DNA of 64,000 nt, taken from positions 1 to 64,000 of the forward strand of contig JASAND010030276.1 of assembly GCA_030248195.1 (NCBI GenBank), given 5' to 3'. The DNA comes from Trissonchulus latispiculum (lineage: Eukaryota > Nematoda > Enoplea > Enoplida > Ironidae). Below, in pieces: positions 13,458 through 25,967 of the stretch. How positions within the stretch are numbered: the first letter of the stretch is position 1; each line of letters begins with the position of its first letter. The notes under the pieces were generated by a model that saw only the letters and a list, made by a program, of their open reading frames with translations, ran no database searches and had not been told where the DNA came from. The position numbers and the translations under genes were made by a program.

Positions 13458-14062
13458 GGGCCAATTTCATAAAAAAGTTGCGGATTTGCAAGTGCGAGTG
13501 TGCTAGTACTCGCACTTGAAACGCAAGTGCGGATTACAAGTGTTGCATAAAACTTTTCCGCAAACTTGCGGAAATTAGCTAAGCAAGTAGCGGAACTTGA
13601 CCCACTTGCAACGCAAGTGCGAGTACTTGCGTTGCAAGTGCGAGTAGAAGGAAAATTTACCATAATTTTTCAAAAAATCGTAACTCTTTCACTATTGCAT
13701 GAAATTTATTGAAATTTTCACAAAATGTTCAAAACATTTCAAAACAGTTAATTCTTAAATTTTATTAAAAACAAACAAAAATTACGACAGAAATTTCACT
13801 TTTTTTAAAAATCGTCTAGTAAAAATCAGACGACTTTACTCGCACTTGCAAGTTGCAGAGTGTTCCAGCGAGTTTTATGAAACACTTACTTGCTGCGTGT
13901 GTAGAAGCGGACTTGCAACTTGCATCGAACTTGACTCGCAGTTCAAGTGCATGTGCGGATTCCGCACTTGGCACTTTATGAAACACTTGCAGCTTGCAAT
14001 TCCGCAACTTGCAGTTGCGAGTTGCGGGATCCGCACCTTGCAAACTTTTATGAAATTGGCCC
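13458..14062. mobile_element. CAG-flanked MITE, GGGCCAATTTCATAAA ends
   Basis: It begins GGGCCAATTTCATAAA and ends with the inverse (TTTATGAAATTGGCCC). CAG occurs as a direct repeat on both sides (13455-13457 and 14063-14065), consistent with a 3-bp target duplication. The interior consists of degenerate, oppositely oriented repeats of AAGTGCGAGT / ACTTGCA units. No coding capacity. The ends resemble those of the element at 24807-25964, which is also CAG-flanked, suggesting one superfamily. Confidence 0.65.
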
Positions 14063-14310
14063 CAGCTGTGAGTTAAAATGAATTGCGCTAGGAGCTGTTA
14101 ATCTTACACGTTCAGGCAGCAGTAGACTCGGCAAATAACTGTAGTCAAATCCAATGTCGAAATCTTGGTTCGGGCAAAAACAGCTCAATATATAATATGG
14201 ATGCATCTAGAAATTTTTATAATTTTGAAACAATTGTCAAAAGTTAAAATTCAAAATGCAAAATTTTGGTATTCCACTGTGAAAGCGGATTCAGTCCCAA
14301 GTAATCCCAC

Positions 14311-15364
14311 CATCCCATATCGAGATTTCCGTTCAGGACGGTTTTTGCAGATTTCTGACAGTTGAGTAGCAGCTGCATAGTTATGACTATTATACTCATT
14401 TGAAAGATCTCGTTGAGCTCTACTTTTTTGCTTTTGGAAGCAACTTTCTAGCTCTTCTCTACTGTGAGATATAAGCCCGGTTTATACTTGTCCGTTTTTG
14501 TCCGTTTGGGCGTAGACTCAATTGAAATGAAGTTGTCCGTTTGTCCGTATGGAGGTGTCCGTTTGGGCGTAAGAAAAGTTGAGCAGTGTTGAACATTTCC
14601 TTACGCCCAAACGCCCGAACGGACAGACGGCTAAAAACGGACAAGTATAAACCGGGCTATAGCCGACTTTCTTATTTTGCAGGAAAACTTGTTATTTTGC
14701 AGGAATCAAATAATCCACGATTTCATGAGCTACGAAAGCCTTAAAATTAAACTAAGGGTGTCGATTTGAAGGTCTCGTCGAGGCAGATTATCCTAGGCAT
14801 GATAGTCTTCCAACTGCTATCCCGTGAGCTGCTATCAAAAAATGTAGTTTTTGCAAAAACATGACCAAATTTTTCCCAGCGATTGTGGAGCATTCACTAT
14901 GCAAGCAAGAGGGTTACCTACCACTTACTAGACATGTTTTACTCAAAAATAACCAGGGACCCTTTTTTAGTTGCCCCGATTGCTGTTGTCTAGCTAAAGT
15001 GGCAGCTTGCTAAAGTTGGGAAAAGTAGGCAAAATCCAGGTTGCGCAAGCATTTTAGCTAATTTCTTCATAACGAAGAGTGATTTCATGATAATTAAAAA
15101 GGGTCCCCAGCTATTTGATAGTGGAATCGAATGATGTAGCCGATGCCTCAAGAAAAAATTTACTTTAGTCTGCAAAAAATCTGGAAAATTAAAGTACTTC
15201 GAAAATCCAGTAAAATAGTTTTCAAAAACTGAAGTTAGTTTCATTGCATGCATTAAAAAGAGAAAATGTCAAGCTCCATTTTGATATAAAAATGGCTTCT
15301 TAACTCCAAGTAATGAATGAGTAATAAGGGTTCAAAATTGATGTCTCCAAAAGGAATCACCACC
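14311..15364 (-). mobile_element. TTAA-flanked element, copy C (left-truncated)
   Basis: The right end (CCAAAAGGAATCACCACC followed by TTAA at 15365-15368) and most of the interior match, in reverse orientation, the complete copy at 17389-18370. The left terminus is missing; similarity starts near 14311. A separate MITE at 14474-14658 sits inside it. A hairpin with arms GGGACCC (14956) and GGGTCCC (15101) is conserved with the other copies. No transposase ORF. Confidence 0.65.
14474..14658. mobile_element. 185-bp MITE nested in copy C, ATA duplication
   Basis: It starts AGCCCGGTTTATACTTGT and ends ACAAGTATAAACCGGGCT, an 18-bp perfect inverted terminal repeat; the inside carries several TTGTCCGTTT units. 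The host repeat copies at 17389 and 32528 show the empty site (GATATAGCC), while here GATATA and ATAGCC flank the insert. The target duplication is therefore ATA, supported by two paralogous empty sites. Superfamily not assigned. Confidence 0.75.
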
Positions 15365-15368
15365 TTAA

Positions 15369-16087
15369 AACAAAACTTGCAGCTACACAGAGATTAATTT
15401 GTTTACATTTTGAAAAAGATTTCTTGGTTTCTTGGTGTGAACATGACGACTGTGTAGTGTGTGGTCGGTCTCGGTGTATCGGCAGTTGTCGTTACAGCCT
15501 TCACATGAAAACAATTAGGTACTGTATTCGTCGCACTATAAAGTATTCACTCTGCAGATAAGCGCAATGTTAACACATCTTTTTCTATTTCCGCCTTTTC
15601 CATGAGATTAGCTATTTTAAGATTTAGTGGAAAATCACCTGTTCCAGCCCACTAGCGCAGAGATTCAAAATAGATATTATTCATGTTTCGTCTTTATTTC
15701 CCCTTTCTTGTGAACTCAAGCAGTCAGCACTGTTATCAGAAGTGGTTCAACCATTCTGATAAACGTTAATGCACCCGTCTCGTCTTCTTTCGAGGCTCTG
15801 CTGTGCGATCGGCTGTGTATGTAACTTTTTCAAATGAGAAAGGTTTGGACAAGCGTCACACTCTTAGTTATTGTGTATTCTTGGTTACATATAACTCTTT
15901 CCTAGGAAGAGGGTAAAACAAGACAAGCAAGTAATCAGCAAGTAATCCTTACCATCGCCAGAAGTGGTACCAAACTCATAATTTTCAGAGCCGTCAGATA
16001 AAGAACTATTGGTTCGACCGGTAGCCATAGCCAATAGAAATGAAACGAAATGAACTAAAAAGGAAGAATAAAATTAATAAAGGTAAG
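15369..16087. other. Non-coding spacer
   Basis: No gene, conserved domain or clear repeat structure seen. Confidence 0.5.
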
Positions 16088-16852
16088 CATACATTAACAT
16101 AGGGTCGGATCCTAGGAGGGCTTGTCCCAAGAAAATTCTGAGGGGGACTTGTACCATAAGCATAAATTAACGCAAATAGGATTATAAACTCAAAATTTTT
16201 TAAGAAATTGAAGAAAATTGCCAATTTTTAGAAAAAATTTCACAATTTTGATGGATTTTTTTGGAAAAAATAGGAAATTTCAGTAAAAAATTTTGAAATT
16301 TCTTGGAATTTTGGTCGCATACCTTTTTTTCCGGCCATTTCTGCTTACCCCCTGCCCAATTCGCCCTGGCGGTATTTGTTTCTGAAATTCTCCGCAGACA
16401 TTATCGGTTAAAGGAGGTCCATGCATAGATTAAGCAGTAACAAACATTGAAACTGATTGAGTTTAACAGCAGCGCATTGAACAGACGCCGAACTGCTGTT
16501 TCTTTTTGAAATAACTTTGCCCTCGGCTACTTTGAATGAGTCCTCTTCCCTTATTTTCGCCAAGACACTGAACATTAATCCACTGAGAACTGAATGAGTT
16601 TTGCAGTAGCAGTGTGGTGAAGACATTGGCCTACTCCCGCAATAACCTGAGATTGATTCACAGTTGGGTGTACATATTTTAATTTTCTATTGGCAGAAGT
16701 AACAAAAACATCTGTATGGCTCAACGGCGGAATATTCCCCTTTTTGGGGGTGATCTTGTTTCCTTACCCCTTGCCCCTGACGGCGATAGGCTTGTACCTT
16801 GTCCGGGTTGGGGGGGCTTAGACCCTCCCATAGCCCCCCGTGTTAACCTATG
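16088..16852. mobile_element. CATACATTAAC-family MITE, interrupted copy
   Basis: The left end CATACATTAACATAGGG and the right end (GTTAACCTATG) match the ends of the repeats at 54073-54493 and 23462-23790. The left half holds GGGCTTGT and AT-rich A/T runs. The right half (from about 16728) has GGCTTGTACCTTGTCCGGG, shared with the copy at 54073. About 355 bases between 16372 and 16727 have no counterpart in the other copies, so this copy appears split by unrelated sequence. Confidence 0.5.
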
Positions 16853-17384
16853 AAGGTAAGGTAGCCAGTCGATTAGATTGCAGAAATCCTGTAATCTCAA
16901 AACCACGCAGTTTTGACAAACTTAATTTCTCCTGCCTATACAAACCTCTGTCTGCTAGATGATCAAACATTGTAGAGTTGTGTGTGAGTGGGTGTAATCT
17001 AGATGGACATGTTGACTGTTTGTTAATTTCTGCCACATTCATTACGTAAGCTTCCCATTACCCGATTTTTCCTGTTTTCGACATAAACTCAAGCCTGACT
17101 GGCTAATCTATGATTTTTTCACCTGTTCCATAGTCCTATCTGTGTACTATTTTGAGCAAAATCCTGACAACATATGAGCAATTCTAACGATAGCGCTCAT
17201 CAAGACAGGCCGGGCAGTCAGAAGGCCGGGCGGTAAAATACAGGCTGGCTGGTCGATAGCAGGTTTTGCGGTCTGTCGCCTCAGACTGGCTGTCATCTGC
17301 CTTTTTAGCCAAATCTTATCAGCAGATTTTGTTCCTTTTGAAAAGTCTGGTGCTACGAACTCTTCGTTTTAAATGGCATGCATG
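16853..17384. other. Non-coding spacer
   Basis: No gene seen. Short repeated GGCCGGGCGG-type words occur near 17205-17240. Confidence 0.45.
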
Positions 17385-17388
17385 TTAA

Positions 17389-18370
17389 GGTGGTGATTCC
17401 TTTTGGAGACATCAACTTTGAACCACTATTATTCATTCATTATTTGGAGTTAAGAAGTCATCTTTATATCAAAATGTAGCTTAACATTTTCTCGTTTTAA
17501 TGAGTACAATGAATCTAAGTTTGGCTTTCCAAAATGTTTTTCCTGTATTTTAGAAGAAGTATAATTTTTCAGATTTTTTGCAGGCTGAAGTAAATTTTTT
17601 CGCAGGACATCGGTTAGAGCATTCGATACCTCTATCAAATAGCTGGGGACCCTTTTTTAGTTATTGTGATATCGCTCTTCGTTATGGAGAAATAAACTAA
17701 AATGTCTGCGCAACCTGGATTTTGCCTACTTTTCACTACTTTGGCAAGCCACTACTTCAGTTAGAAAGCAGCTATCGGGGCAACTAAAAAAGGGTCCCGG
17801 GGTATTTTTGTGTAGAACACATCTGCTAAGTGGCAACTCTCTAGCTTGCATACTAAATTCTACACAATCGCTGGAAAAAATTTGGTCGTGTTTTTGCAAA
17901 AACTACATTTTTTGTGATAGCAGCCTAAGGGATAGCAATTGTACGGTGGTCATGCCTCCGATAATTGGCCTCTGTGAGACCTTTAAATCGACACCCTTAG
18001 TTAAATTTTACGGCTTTCGTAGCTCAAGAAGTAGTGGATTATTTGATTTCTGCAGAAAGGACAAGTGTTTGACGCCAAAATAAGAAAATTGGCTATATCT
18101 CACGATAGGGAAAAGCTAGAAAGTTGCTTCCAAAAGCAAAATTGTAGAGTTTAACGAGTTCTTTCGAACGGATATAGTCATAGCCATGCAGCTGCTGCCA
18201 AACGTTCAGAAAATGGCAAAAACCGCCCTGAACGCAAATGTTGAATTTTTGAAGCGCGATTGCGCAGAGGGTGTTAGAACGCTAAAACAACTTATTTTGG
18301 AAAGTTTCGTTGAATTTCATCCTGGTTTACGCCGTCAATCAACAATATGTGCCCAAAAGGAATCACCACC
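17389..18370 (+). mobile_element. TTAA-flanked element, copy A (complete)
   Basis: It starts GGTGGTGATTCCTTTTGG and ends CCAAAAGGAATCACCACC, perfect inverted termini. TTAA flanks both sides (17385-17388 and 18371-18374). A TTAA target with short inverted termini fits the piggyBac or Kolobok superfamilies; without a transposase I cannot choose. An internal inverted repeat has arms GGGACCC (17646) and GGGTCCC (17792). A 91-codon ORF at 17808 aligns with a 65-codon ORF in copy B, but DNA changes between copies are not codon-biased, so I do not call a protein. Confidence 0.8.
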
Positions 18371-18374
18371 TTAA

Positions 18375-21300
18375 GCATAAAACTACCGTCAGTCTCAACG
18401 TTGTACAACCCTAAAGTGAAGCAGTCATTGAGCTAAAACGATAAACATTGCTGTAAAGCCGCACGTCAATTTGTCATTTTGTCATAGTCCACACCTTCTA
18501 TGCTTGGAGGGATCACTTCACTATCCTCTCGAGCCCCACATAACTGAACCTTTGAAGCAAAGAAACATTTACTTTCGTGATGACTAACATGATAGGGGTG
18601 TCAACAAATTTTATTAGGGCGAGTTTGGTCATATTTTTTGACGTGGTTAGAAAATAATTGGTTCTTTGCACGTATCAGTGACACCTCTTGTTTCCCAGTT
18701 TCCTCCCTTCCAAACGCCTTTTTTGAAGGACTTGGAGGAATGCTAACATGGCTTATTGCCTGTTTCTGGTATAAACTGCATAAACAAGTTGTCCCCCAAG
18801 AGGGGACATTATTCCTCCGCAAATATTATTGTTTTGATTTTCATTTGTAAATACAGTAAGCAGTCTTGTAGCCAATCCTGTCCTTGACATAATTAACCCA
18901 TTTTGATGATAAACCACCACATGGCGCACCATACAACTGTGTGTATAAGTATAAGACTTGGACGCGGACTCCATTTTTGGCACCAGTTCGGGACCGTAGC
19001 TAGCACCATCGGAACAAAGCTAATGAGGATAATTGCCCGCAAATCGTTTTAGTGATGCTTGTGCTGCAAATGCGAGTTTTTCTTTGTGTGTTGGATTTCT
19101 ACGTTAATAAGCCGGCGCTGCTCTTCGCTACGAGAGTACATAAATATACTAGTATAACACTAAAGGTGATTTCATAGTATTTCATTGTAGATTTGTATTT
19201 GTATATTCATCATAGATTTCATCACTTCTTTTCGTAAACGCGTGCCCGTGTGTAACATGCCGGTTTAGTTGTTGCCTGCAGCGAATTCACGCTGCACGCG
19301 TTTGCTTGAGGTAAGAACTCGCCACGAGCCTACTCTCTCTTGTCAGTGCAAAAACTATGCTACGAGTGCTATCGGAGCATAGTTCTGAATCCTCACAAAT
19401 TGGCTCACTCGCTTCAAACGAATTTATCCGCTAAGCTACATAGCAACTGAAGCTGCCAACCGACGCACTGCTTTTGAGTTTGAATGTTTGTTTTCCCGCT
19501 AGGTCGCGAACTTTTTGAATTCCCATCGTACTATGTCAAGTTTCGCTCTCTATCATGCCGATGCGGATTTGATGAACCCCAATGATACATAAGAAAGAGA
19601 TCTACTGGTATCGCGTAGCAAGTTAAAGGTATAAATTTAGCGAGCTGCGAAGATGTCACGTTGTCAGTCAAGTATATACAAATGCAACGTAGCAACCGTC
19701 GAAAATGTTTACCGTATTTGTAGCGACCGAAATGCTTCATGGTTCTTCTGTATTTGTATTTTATAGTCTTTTCGAACTTCACCATGAATCAACGACTTAA
19801 AGATCTTCAATTTGAACCCGCCAAGAAAGACGCTGTTCATCTTCCAGTACTTGGAAAGTACTAGTAACTGGAGACTATTGTTTATAGTAACGTATGCAAC
19901 TGAACACTTTTGTCTGCAGGAGTGTCATAGTTAGCTCATACCAATTACCAAGAGTACATAATTCATAGGGCAGTGGTATGCAGTATGCACTATTGCTATT
20001 ACCTATGACGATATCACTGATGATTCAGTGCCTAAAACATTTCACCCTGAAAAACCTGTGTCTCATGCACAATTCTCTAAAACTTTTTAATTGTAACAGT
20101 TTAGGTATTCTGATCTGAGGAAAACCACTGAGTCTCTTTAGTGAAACTGTCAGGGTTAGGCTTAAAGTCTAATTGAGAGAGTAATAGCTTATTCCAAGGA
20201 ATGTAAAAGTGTTTTTGAGTCACTTTCGAAGACATTGAGCGGCCGCTGAGTGACAGGTCGGATCACGAGTCGTGAACGAGGGGAAAGTCGGTCGGAAGTT
20301 TTTTTCTGCGAGCCAGCTCAGGCTCTAATGTGTAGATATAAGAAGTGTGAATTAGATTGAGAACTTTAATGGTTGTCTCCCCACCTGCCCGCTATCTGCT
20401 AAAGTCCAAATCATTTCTCCTGTTTTTATTACTCAGTTTCCTGAAGTTTAATCTAAGAAAGTGTTTCTAACGTGTGCTGGAGAATTTTTTGCTAACTGGG
20501 CACTAAGACGACCTCTATAATGTAGGAAGGTACTTTAGGGTTAACTTTTATGTTAGAGGGACTTTTATGGAGAGGACTAATGCGACCCTAGGCGACTTAT
20601 ATATACGCAAGTTTATGTAGAGGGGGTACTCATGTCTTAGTAGTGCATTTTAGAACTTTCCTTTTTGTATGTATTAGAAAGTCTGCGCACCTCTGGAGAC
20701 TTCGAAGAAAATAAAACATGCGAAATTGATTCGAAAAGTCTATCCTAAAGCCTACACATACTTTCTTCATGTTAGTTCTCCTATCCTTTCCTAGGCATTT
20801 CTGTTAATAATTCTGTTAAAGCAGCTGCCCCGCTCTGACACTGGTGAAATTGCATAAGGATTACTGTAATTCTCATTTATTTGACAAAATTCCTTTCTAC
20901 TCTAACTTTCCATGCAGCCCTTTTCTCACTCTTATCAGGCTGGAGGAGCAATTTATTCTCACACATCGATCTGGTTAACCTATTTATTGTTTAAAAATTA
21001 TTCAGAACATGCATGAAAATAATATGATCTCTATCTTTGCCATCACAGAATGCTGGTTTCTAAGAGAATGCTGACTTTCCAAGGTTAATTTAGTGGTCTG
21101 CTAAAACCGTCTGAAAAATCCTGTATGAATCTGAGGCTTTTATAAAATAATATAGATAAGAATAGTAAATTAATCATTTTATAAATGTGTATAACAGCAA
21201 TAAGAAACTTTATGCCATTTGCTGCTTTTTCAAATAGCATTTCAAACACAGTGTGTTCATGATCTACTTCAGATAATTTTTCATTTTTTGTAGTTGCAAT

Positions 21301-23461
21301 TTTTTATGGTAGATTTCCTTCAAGAATTGCAGAAAGACATATTTGAGCCTTCAAACTAGAAAGAACACTTTTTAGACTACATTATGTTTATGGTATTCGG
21401 TATTTTATGGTCTAGAGACTACATATTAGTATGTTTTGCTCCCGTAAACGCTCAAAATTTTGTGAAAAGCCACGTTGGTCCGAATATGTTGATCCAAAAA
21501 ATTGAATTCATCCGATTTTGTCTTATAATCGTTACAAATTTGAAGATTAATTAATTAATTCATTAATTATTGATATTCGTTTAAAACTCTATGCTTGATG
21601 CTTGAGTAATATGCAAACAATAACCTAGAGGCAAAAACCTTATTTCAAATAAATCTCAATCCAGCGACAATTTTGGCAAGGACTCGGCAGGGGTTCGATC
21701 TTTACCAGAACTTTTTTCTGTTCTGCTTTCCTATGATGTTCTTCCATGATTTCATTGTTGTTCCTTCTCCTTTTGTGTCTTGACTCCTGACTATGTCACA
21801 CCTTGCAATATGTCAATGTAATCCTAAGAGTCTTAACTACTTTAAGAAGCTTGCGTAGATGGGAACGGTGATGTCATATGCAACATTTCCTGAACCCTAC
21901 AGCAAGATTTCGATAGGATAAGCTTAGCTTATTGATGGGGAAAATTTTAGATATAATAAGTTAAAATTGGAAATTGCGTTTCCTGCCTCTGTGGATGATA
22001 CTGTTCTTTCAAAGTACCAGAATATCAGAATGGTCTGGTTTGACCAACGTTTTTCATAGTCGGATAACGGAAAAACAAACAGGGCTCGTTGAGATGCAGT
22101 TAGAGTAAAATTATTTCAAATGCAACAAGCATCATTTGTTCATTTTTGCTAGCATGTCTGACCTTGTTAACCATAAGACCTTGTTGTGACCTTGTTAACT
22201 ACCAATCCAGGTCCAAAGGTTCTATTTTTCAATTTAAATCCAGACAATTTTGTGGCATCCCGTTATTTTTATTGAATTTTATCTTGCTGTGATTTAAAGT
22301 ATTTTTTCAAATATGTTTATGTTTCCATCTCTCTGTTTTATAAAATTATTCCTGTTAGATTGAACCTGTTGTCATCAAATATATATTCTCTGGTCATCCC
22401 TAGAACTGAATTATACCGCATCAATCTTGTTTTAGGCACAATTTAGCCAAGACGACAGCTTTCAGGCTAGAAGAACAGGAAAAACAAAATGCGTTCCCAA
22501 AACTTCCGCAACTATGCTAATGCCGTGACAGTTAGTGTAATTAGCACAACTTTTTGCTATACTTGGTTTCCCTAGTTCGTGCGTAGCTCAAGTTTTAGCA
22601 TTTTAAGGAAGTGGGACACCTATTTTTGCAACATCAAAAGCTATCTCCACGGCTGGTCTGCTGCGTGATTATGGTTCGGGGATTTTTTTCTCGTGGTTCT
22701 ATAGAAAGTGATCCTTACGTTTTTCAGTCTCCGACAGCTATTGTATGGGTAAAATGTAGAAAATGAGGAGCCGGAAATTAGTTTCTTCGTTGCATCTTCA
22801 GAAACTGAAATTACTTCAACAACAATGTGTGTGAACAATGAATAGGTACGATTTCCTCTCTATCATAGTATTAAACCAAAATCCGTCTCGAGTCTCTCTC
22901 GCGTCTCGACCATCTTCGAATGATTGAATCAAATTCCCAGGAACAATTTTTGTTCATATGTTTCGTCTTATGTTCGGAAAAACGAGTGATTGAAAATCAT
23001 GATTAACCTTTTTGTCGTATCAAACTCCTGCATGAAATAATGACGACATCACAGATTTGATAGCCGAGTCACATATTTCTTACTTGCTACAAGTGGAGGA
23101 TCATGTCAAGTCAAGAGCAAAAAATAATTCTAGCACCCGATTTTTGACTGCTGTCTTTCCTTGGACAATAATCTATCAAGAACGTCAACAGCTGTGGTCG
23201 CCTGATTGTCAGGTCAAAATTCAGATGGAGCTACCACAGCATCGTCATTATGGTGCACGTAAATAGACGTTCTGATAGCCTACGTACATGTAGAACACCT
23301 TGGGTAATTGCTATGACAATTATTCAGTGTCAGCATTGTCCTTCTCTTCGAAAGCGTACATGCGTTGCCGAAATTCTCTCTGTAGCGCTTCTATCAGGGC
23401 TGGTGAACCAAGAAGAAACCGAGGACAAGTCCGAACGGGATTCGTCAGGAGCCCTCATACC
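18375..23461. other. Long non-coding stretch
   Basis: No exon, RNA gene or transposon end could be supported. All ORFs are under 100 codons and show no domain. The stretch is AT-rich; an ATTAATTAATTC tract lies near 21545. Confidence 0.45.
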
Positions 23462-23790
23462 CATACATTAACACGGGGTCCGATTCTGGGGGGGTCTACC
23501 CCGACCTCGGCGAGGGGTCTATCCCTGAAAAATTCCCAAATTTTAAGGGGGTCTGCCTCGAAATTAGTAAAAATTGCAAATTTTTAACGTTTTTGACCAC
23601 AAATTAATAAAAAATGACAATTTTTAGCGATTTTCAAGAAATTTTTTGAAAAAATAGCTAAAATTTGCTAAAAATTAGTAATTTTTAGGAAAAATCGCTG
23701 AGGGGTCTACCCTTTTTCTTTTTGGACGAGAGGGTCTGCCCTTTTTTCCTTTTCGCTGAGGGGTCTACCCGTGGTCTGGGGGGGCCTATG
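23462..23790. mobile_element. CATACATTAAC-family MITE
   Basis: It begins CATACATTAACACGGGG and closes near GGGGCCTATG, resembling the ends of the copies at 16088 and 54073. The interior alternates G-run blocks (GGGGTCTACC, GGGTCTGCC) with AAATTTTT-type blocks. No coding potential. Target duplication not resolved. Confidence 0.5.
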
Positions 23791-23863
23791 CTCATACCCA
23801 CGAAACCAGGACCTAGAAGAAAGAATGCGGTTCAGCTTTTCATTCAGAATTGAGAGCAAAGAA

Positions 23864-23941
23864 TTGGCCCAGCCGGGTTTCGAATCAGGGCCCTTCTGAT
23901 CCCGGGACAGACATGCTAACCCACAATACCACCTGGCCATC
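23864..23941 (-). repeat. tRNA-like sequence, probable SINE head
   Basis: Read on the minus strand, it shows an A-box-like TGGCCAGGTGGT and a B-box GATTCGAAACC about 40 bases apart, with a stem TCTG/CAGA around the loop CCCGGGA where the anticodon arm should be. The acceptor arms (TGGCCAG / CTGGGCCA) pair with one extra base, so it is probably a tRNA pseudogene or a tRNA-derived SINE rather than a working tRNA. Sequence just beyond it (CTTATCAATCTTTCC) recurs near 1418, as expected for a dispersed element. Confidence 0.45.
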
Positions 23942-24803
23942 AGCTGAACTCCAACATCAGGCTTATCAATCTTTCCTATGCCTGCTTCCCTTACATCTCT
24001 ACCCGAAATATAACCCGATTAGTGTGAGGAGGCTGTAAAAAATCATAAATATAAATTTAAATGTTTGTTTAAATGATTGTTTCTTGTTTTAGAATGTTTA
24101 TTTACTAATCCATTTGCAACCATAACAACATCACCATCTTATTATTATCGTAGCAATTAATGGTGGAACGTGAAGCGGCTTGTCTTAATTAGCTGATTTT
24201 AATGATTACTACAATCCTTTCATAATTATTGTCGACATTTATTCTGGAAATATTTATTATGTGATAACGATAAATGCTGTAAATTTGATGCATTTGTCCT
24301 TTATACTGATATGGTATCAAAACGCGGTCTGGTCGCACCACAAAATACATTTCTGGAAAATGTTATTCGACGTTGCAATAGTGCCAGTAAGTTTGCTGTT
24401 AGTACTAAACATGTTACTTTCAGTTTTGTCTCTGAATGTTTTTTCGTATTAGAATTTGAATGTTTTCTTTAAATGTTGGGCTAAAACAGTGCTCTTTTGT
24501 GTTCGTCTAAAATATTTTTAAGTTTTAATTTTGTGGAAATGCATTTTGTGGACTACATACTCTCTCCTTATGAGGTTCTTTGGATTTACTAACGGCCAGT
24601 TCGCGCTCTCTGTACCTTAGTGACTGTTAAATTGAAACATTTGAGGAATGCTCGGAATGGCCGTCGATCGTACGTCTCGATGTATCGGTCTCTTATGTGT
24701 GTGTAGCTTTAGTTTAGTTTAGTTTGTGTAGAATAGTTCGGACTATTCATATTTTGTGATGAGAATGGGATAGGTAGAAAGTCAAGAAGGTACATATTGA
24801 TAC
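23942..24803. other. Non-coding spacer
   Basis: No gene. A short tandem of TTTAG units occurs near 24710-24726. Confidence 0.45.
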
Positions 24804-24806
24804 CAG

Positions 24807-25964
24807 GGCCCCGTTGCATAAAACAATCAGTAATCAGTTATCAGAACCATCAATAATCAGTGTCATCAGTAATCAGTAACATATTTCCCGTTGCATAAAG
24901 CTACTGATTGCTGAGTACTGATTTACTGATAAACCCACTGGCGGATCCAGGATTTCGTGACGGGGGGGGGCGGTAAAATTTTCCCAGCGGGGGTCTGGGG
25001 GGCGGAGCCCCCCCAGAAGTTGAAGAAATTTTTTGTTTTTGCAATAAAATCGGTCTTCGGATCTTTAATTCTTTTTATACTGAAGAACTGAACAAATTTT
25101 TTAAAATTCTTGACATTTGTAGGTAAAAATGGTAATTTTCTCCGAAAAATCGGATGCATTTCAAGCTTTTTCTTCACAAATGCAATAAATATGCGGTTAA
25201 AAAGTAGAAAATTCGCGCCGAAGGCGCGAAATTTTTTGGTTTTTTGCCCTTTTTCCTCTTTCTCTCCTTAATTTTTCCTACCTTCGAATCGCGACGGGGG
25301 GGGCCGCACCCCACCCCCCCCCCCCTGGATCCGCCCCTGGATAAACCATCAGTAAATTTAATCAGTATTTTATGCCAAGTACATAGAATTGTATGAAAGC
25401 CTATTCGCGAGTCAAATGGTATGTATTCACCCGAAATAATAAAAGCTGAAGTTTTTGTGCAAGAATTATTATTAATTAATAATGTTGATTCAATAATGAA
25501 TATGAAACGGTAAAAAATAAATTCTCAAGTAGAAAATTCTGGGGCGGCTTAAAACATGTTGATCAGTAAAAATAAGACATCATATTTTAAAGGACTGAAA
25601 GTTAGGTTGTAGTTATTGGATCACGAAGATTTTTATATCAGTGGATACAGCGCATTCCAGTGAACCAGAGAAACTAAAATCACAAACCCCAAATCAATTA
25701 ATTCGAAGAAAATCGCCGTTATAACGTAAATAATCAGTGAACAAACACTGATGGCAATTTACTGACAAATTATCAGTAAACAGTAATCAGTAAAATGCTT
25801 TATGCAACACTTACTGATAATTCACTGATTATTTTACTGATAATTCACTGATTACGAATTACTGATTACTGATGGCAATCAGCAAGTTTTATGCAACGGA
25901 ATTCACTGATTTCAGATTACTGATTACTGATTAATCAGTAATCAGTGTTTTATGCAACGGGGCC
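24807..25964. mobile_element. CAG-flanked MITE built of ATCAGTAATCAG repeats
   Basis: Termini are inverted: it begins GGCCCCGTTGCATAAAAC and ends GTTTTATGCAACGGGGCC. CAG is directly repeated at 24804-24806 and 25965-25967. Both arms are filled with CAGTAATCAG / CTGATTACTG units in opposite orientation, giving extensive self-complementarity. A hAT-like MITE is nested at 24936-25339, so this element is the older insertion. The CATAAA-containing ends resemble those at 13458. Confidence 0.75.
24936..25339. mobile_element. hAT-like MITE, GGCGGATCCAGG ends, nested
   Basis: It begins CACTGGCGGATCCAGG and ends CCTGGATCCGCCCCTG. A perfect 8-bp target duplication, GATAAACC, lies at 24928-24935 and 25340-25347. 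GGCGGATCCAGG termini with an 8-bp duplication are typical of hAT MITEs widespread in animals. G and C runs sit just inside each end. It contains no transposase. Confidence 0.85.
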
Positions 25965-25967
25965 CAG

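Noticed and set aside
17808..18083. 91-codon ORF similar to a 65-codon ORF in the copy at 32893-33090
   Set aside because: The similarity follows from the shared transposon DNA; changes between copies are not biased to synonymous sites and no transposase motif is present.
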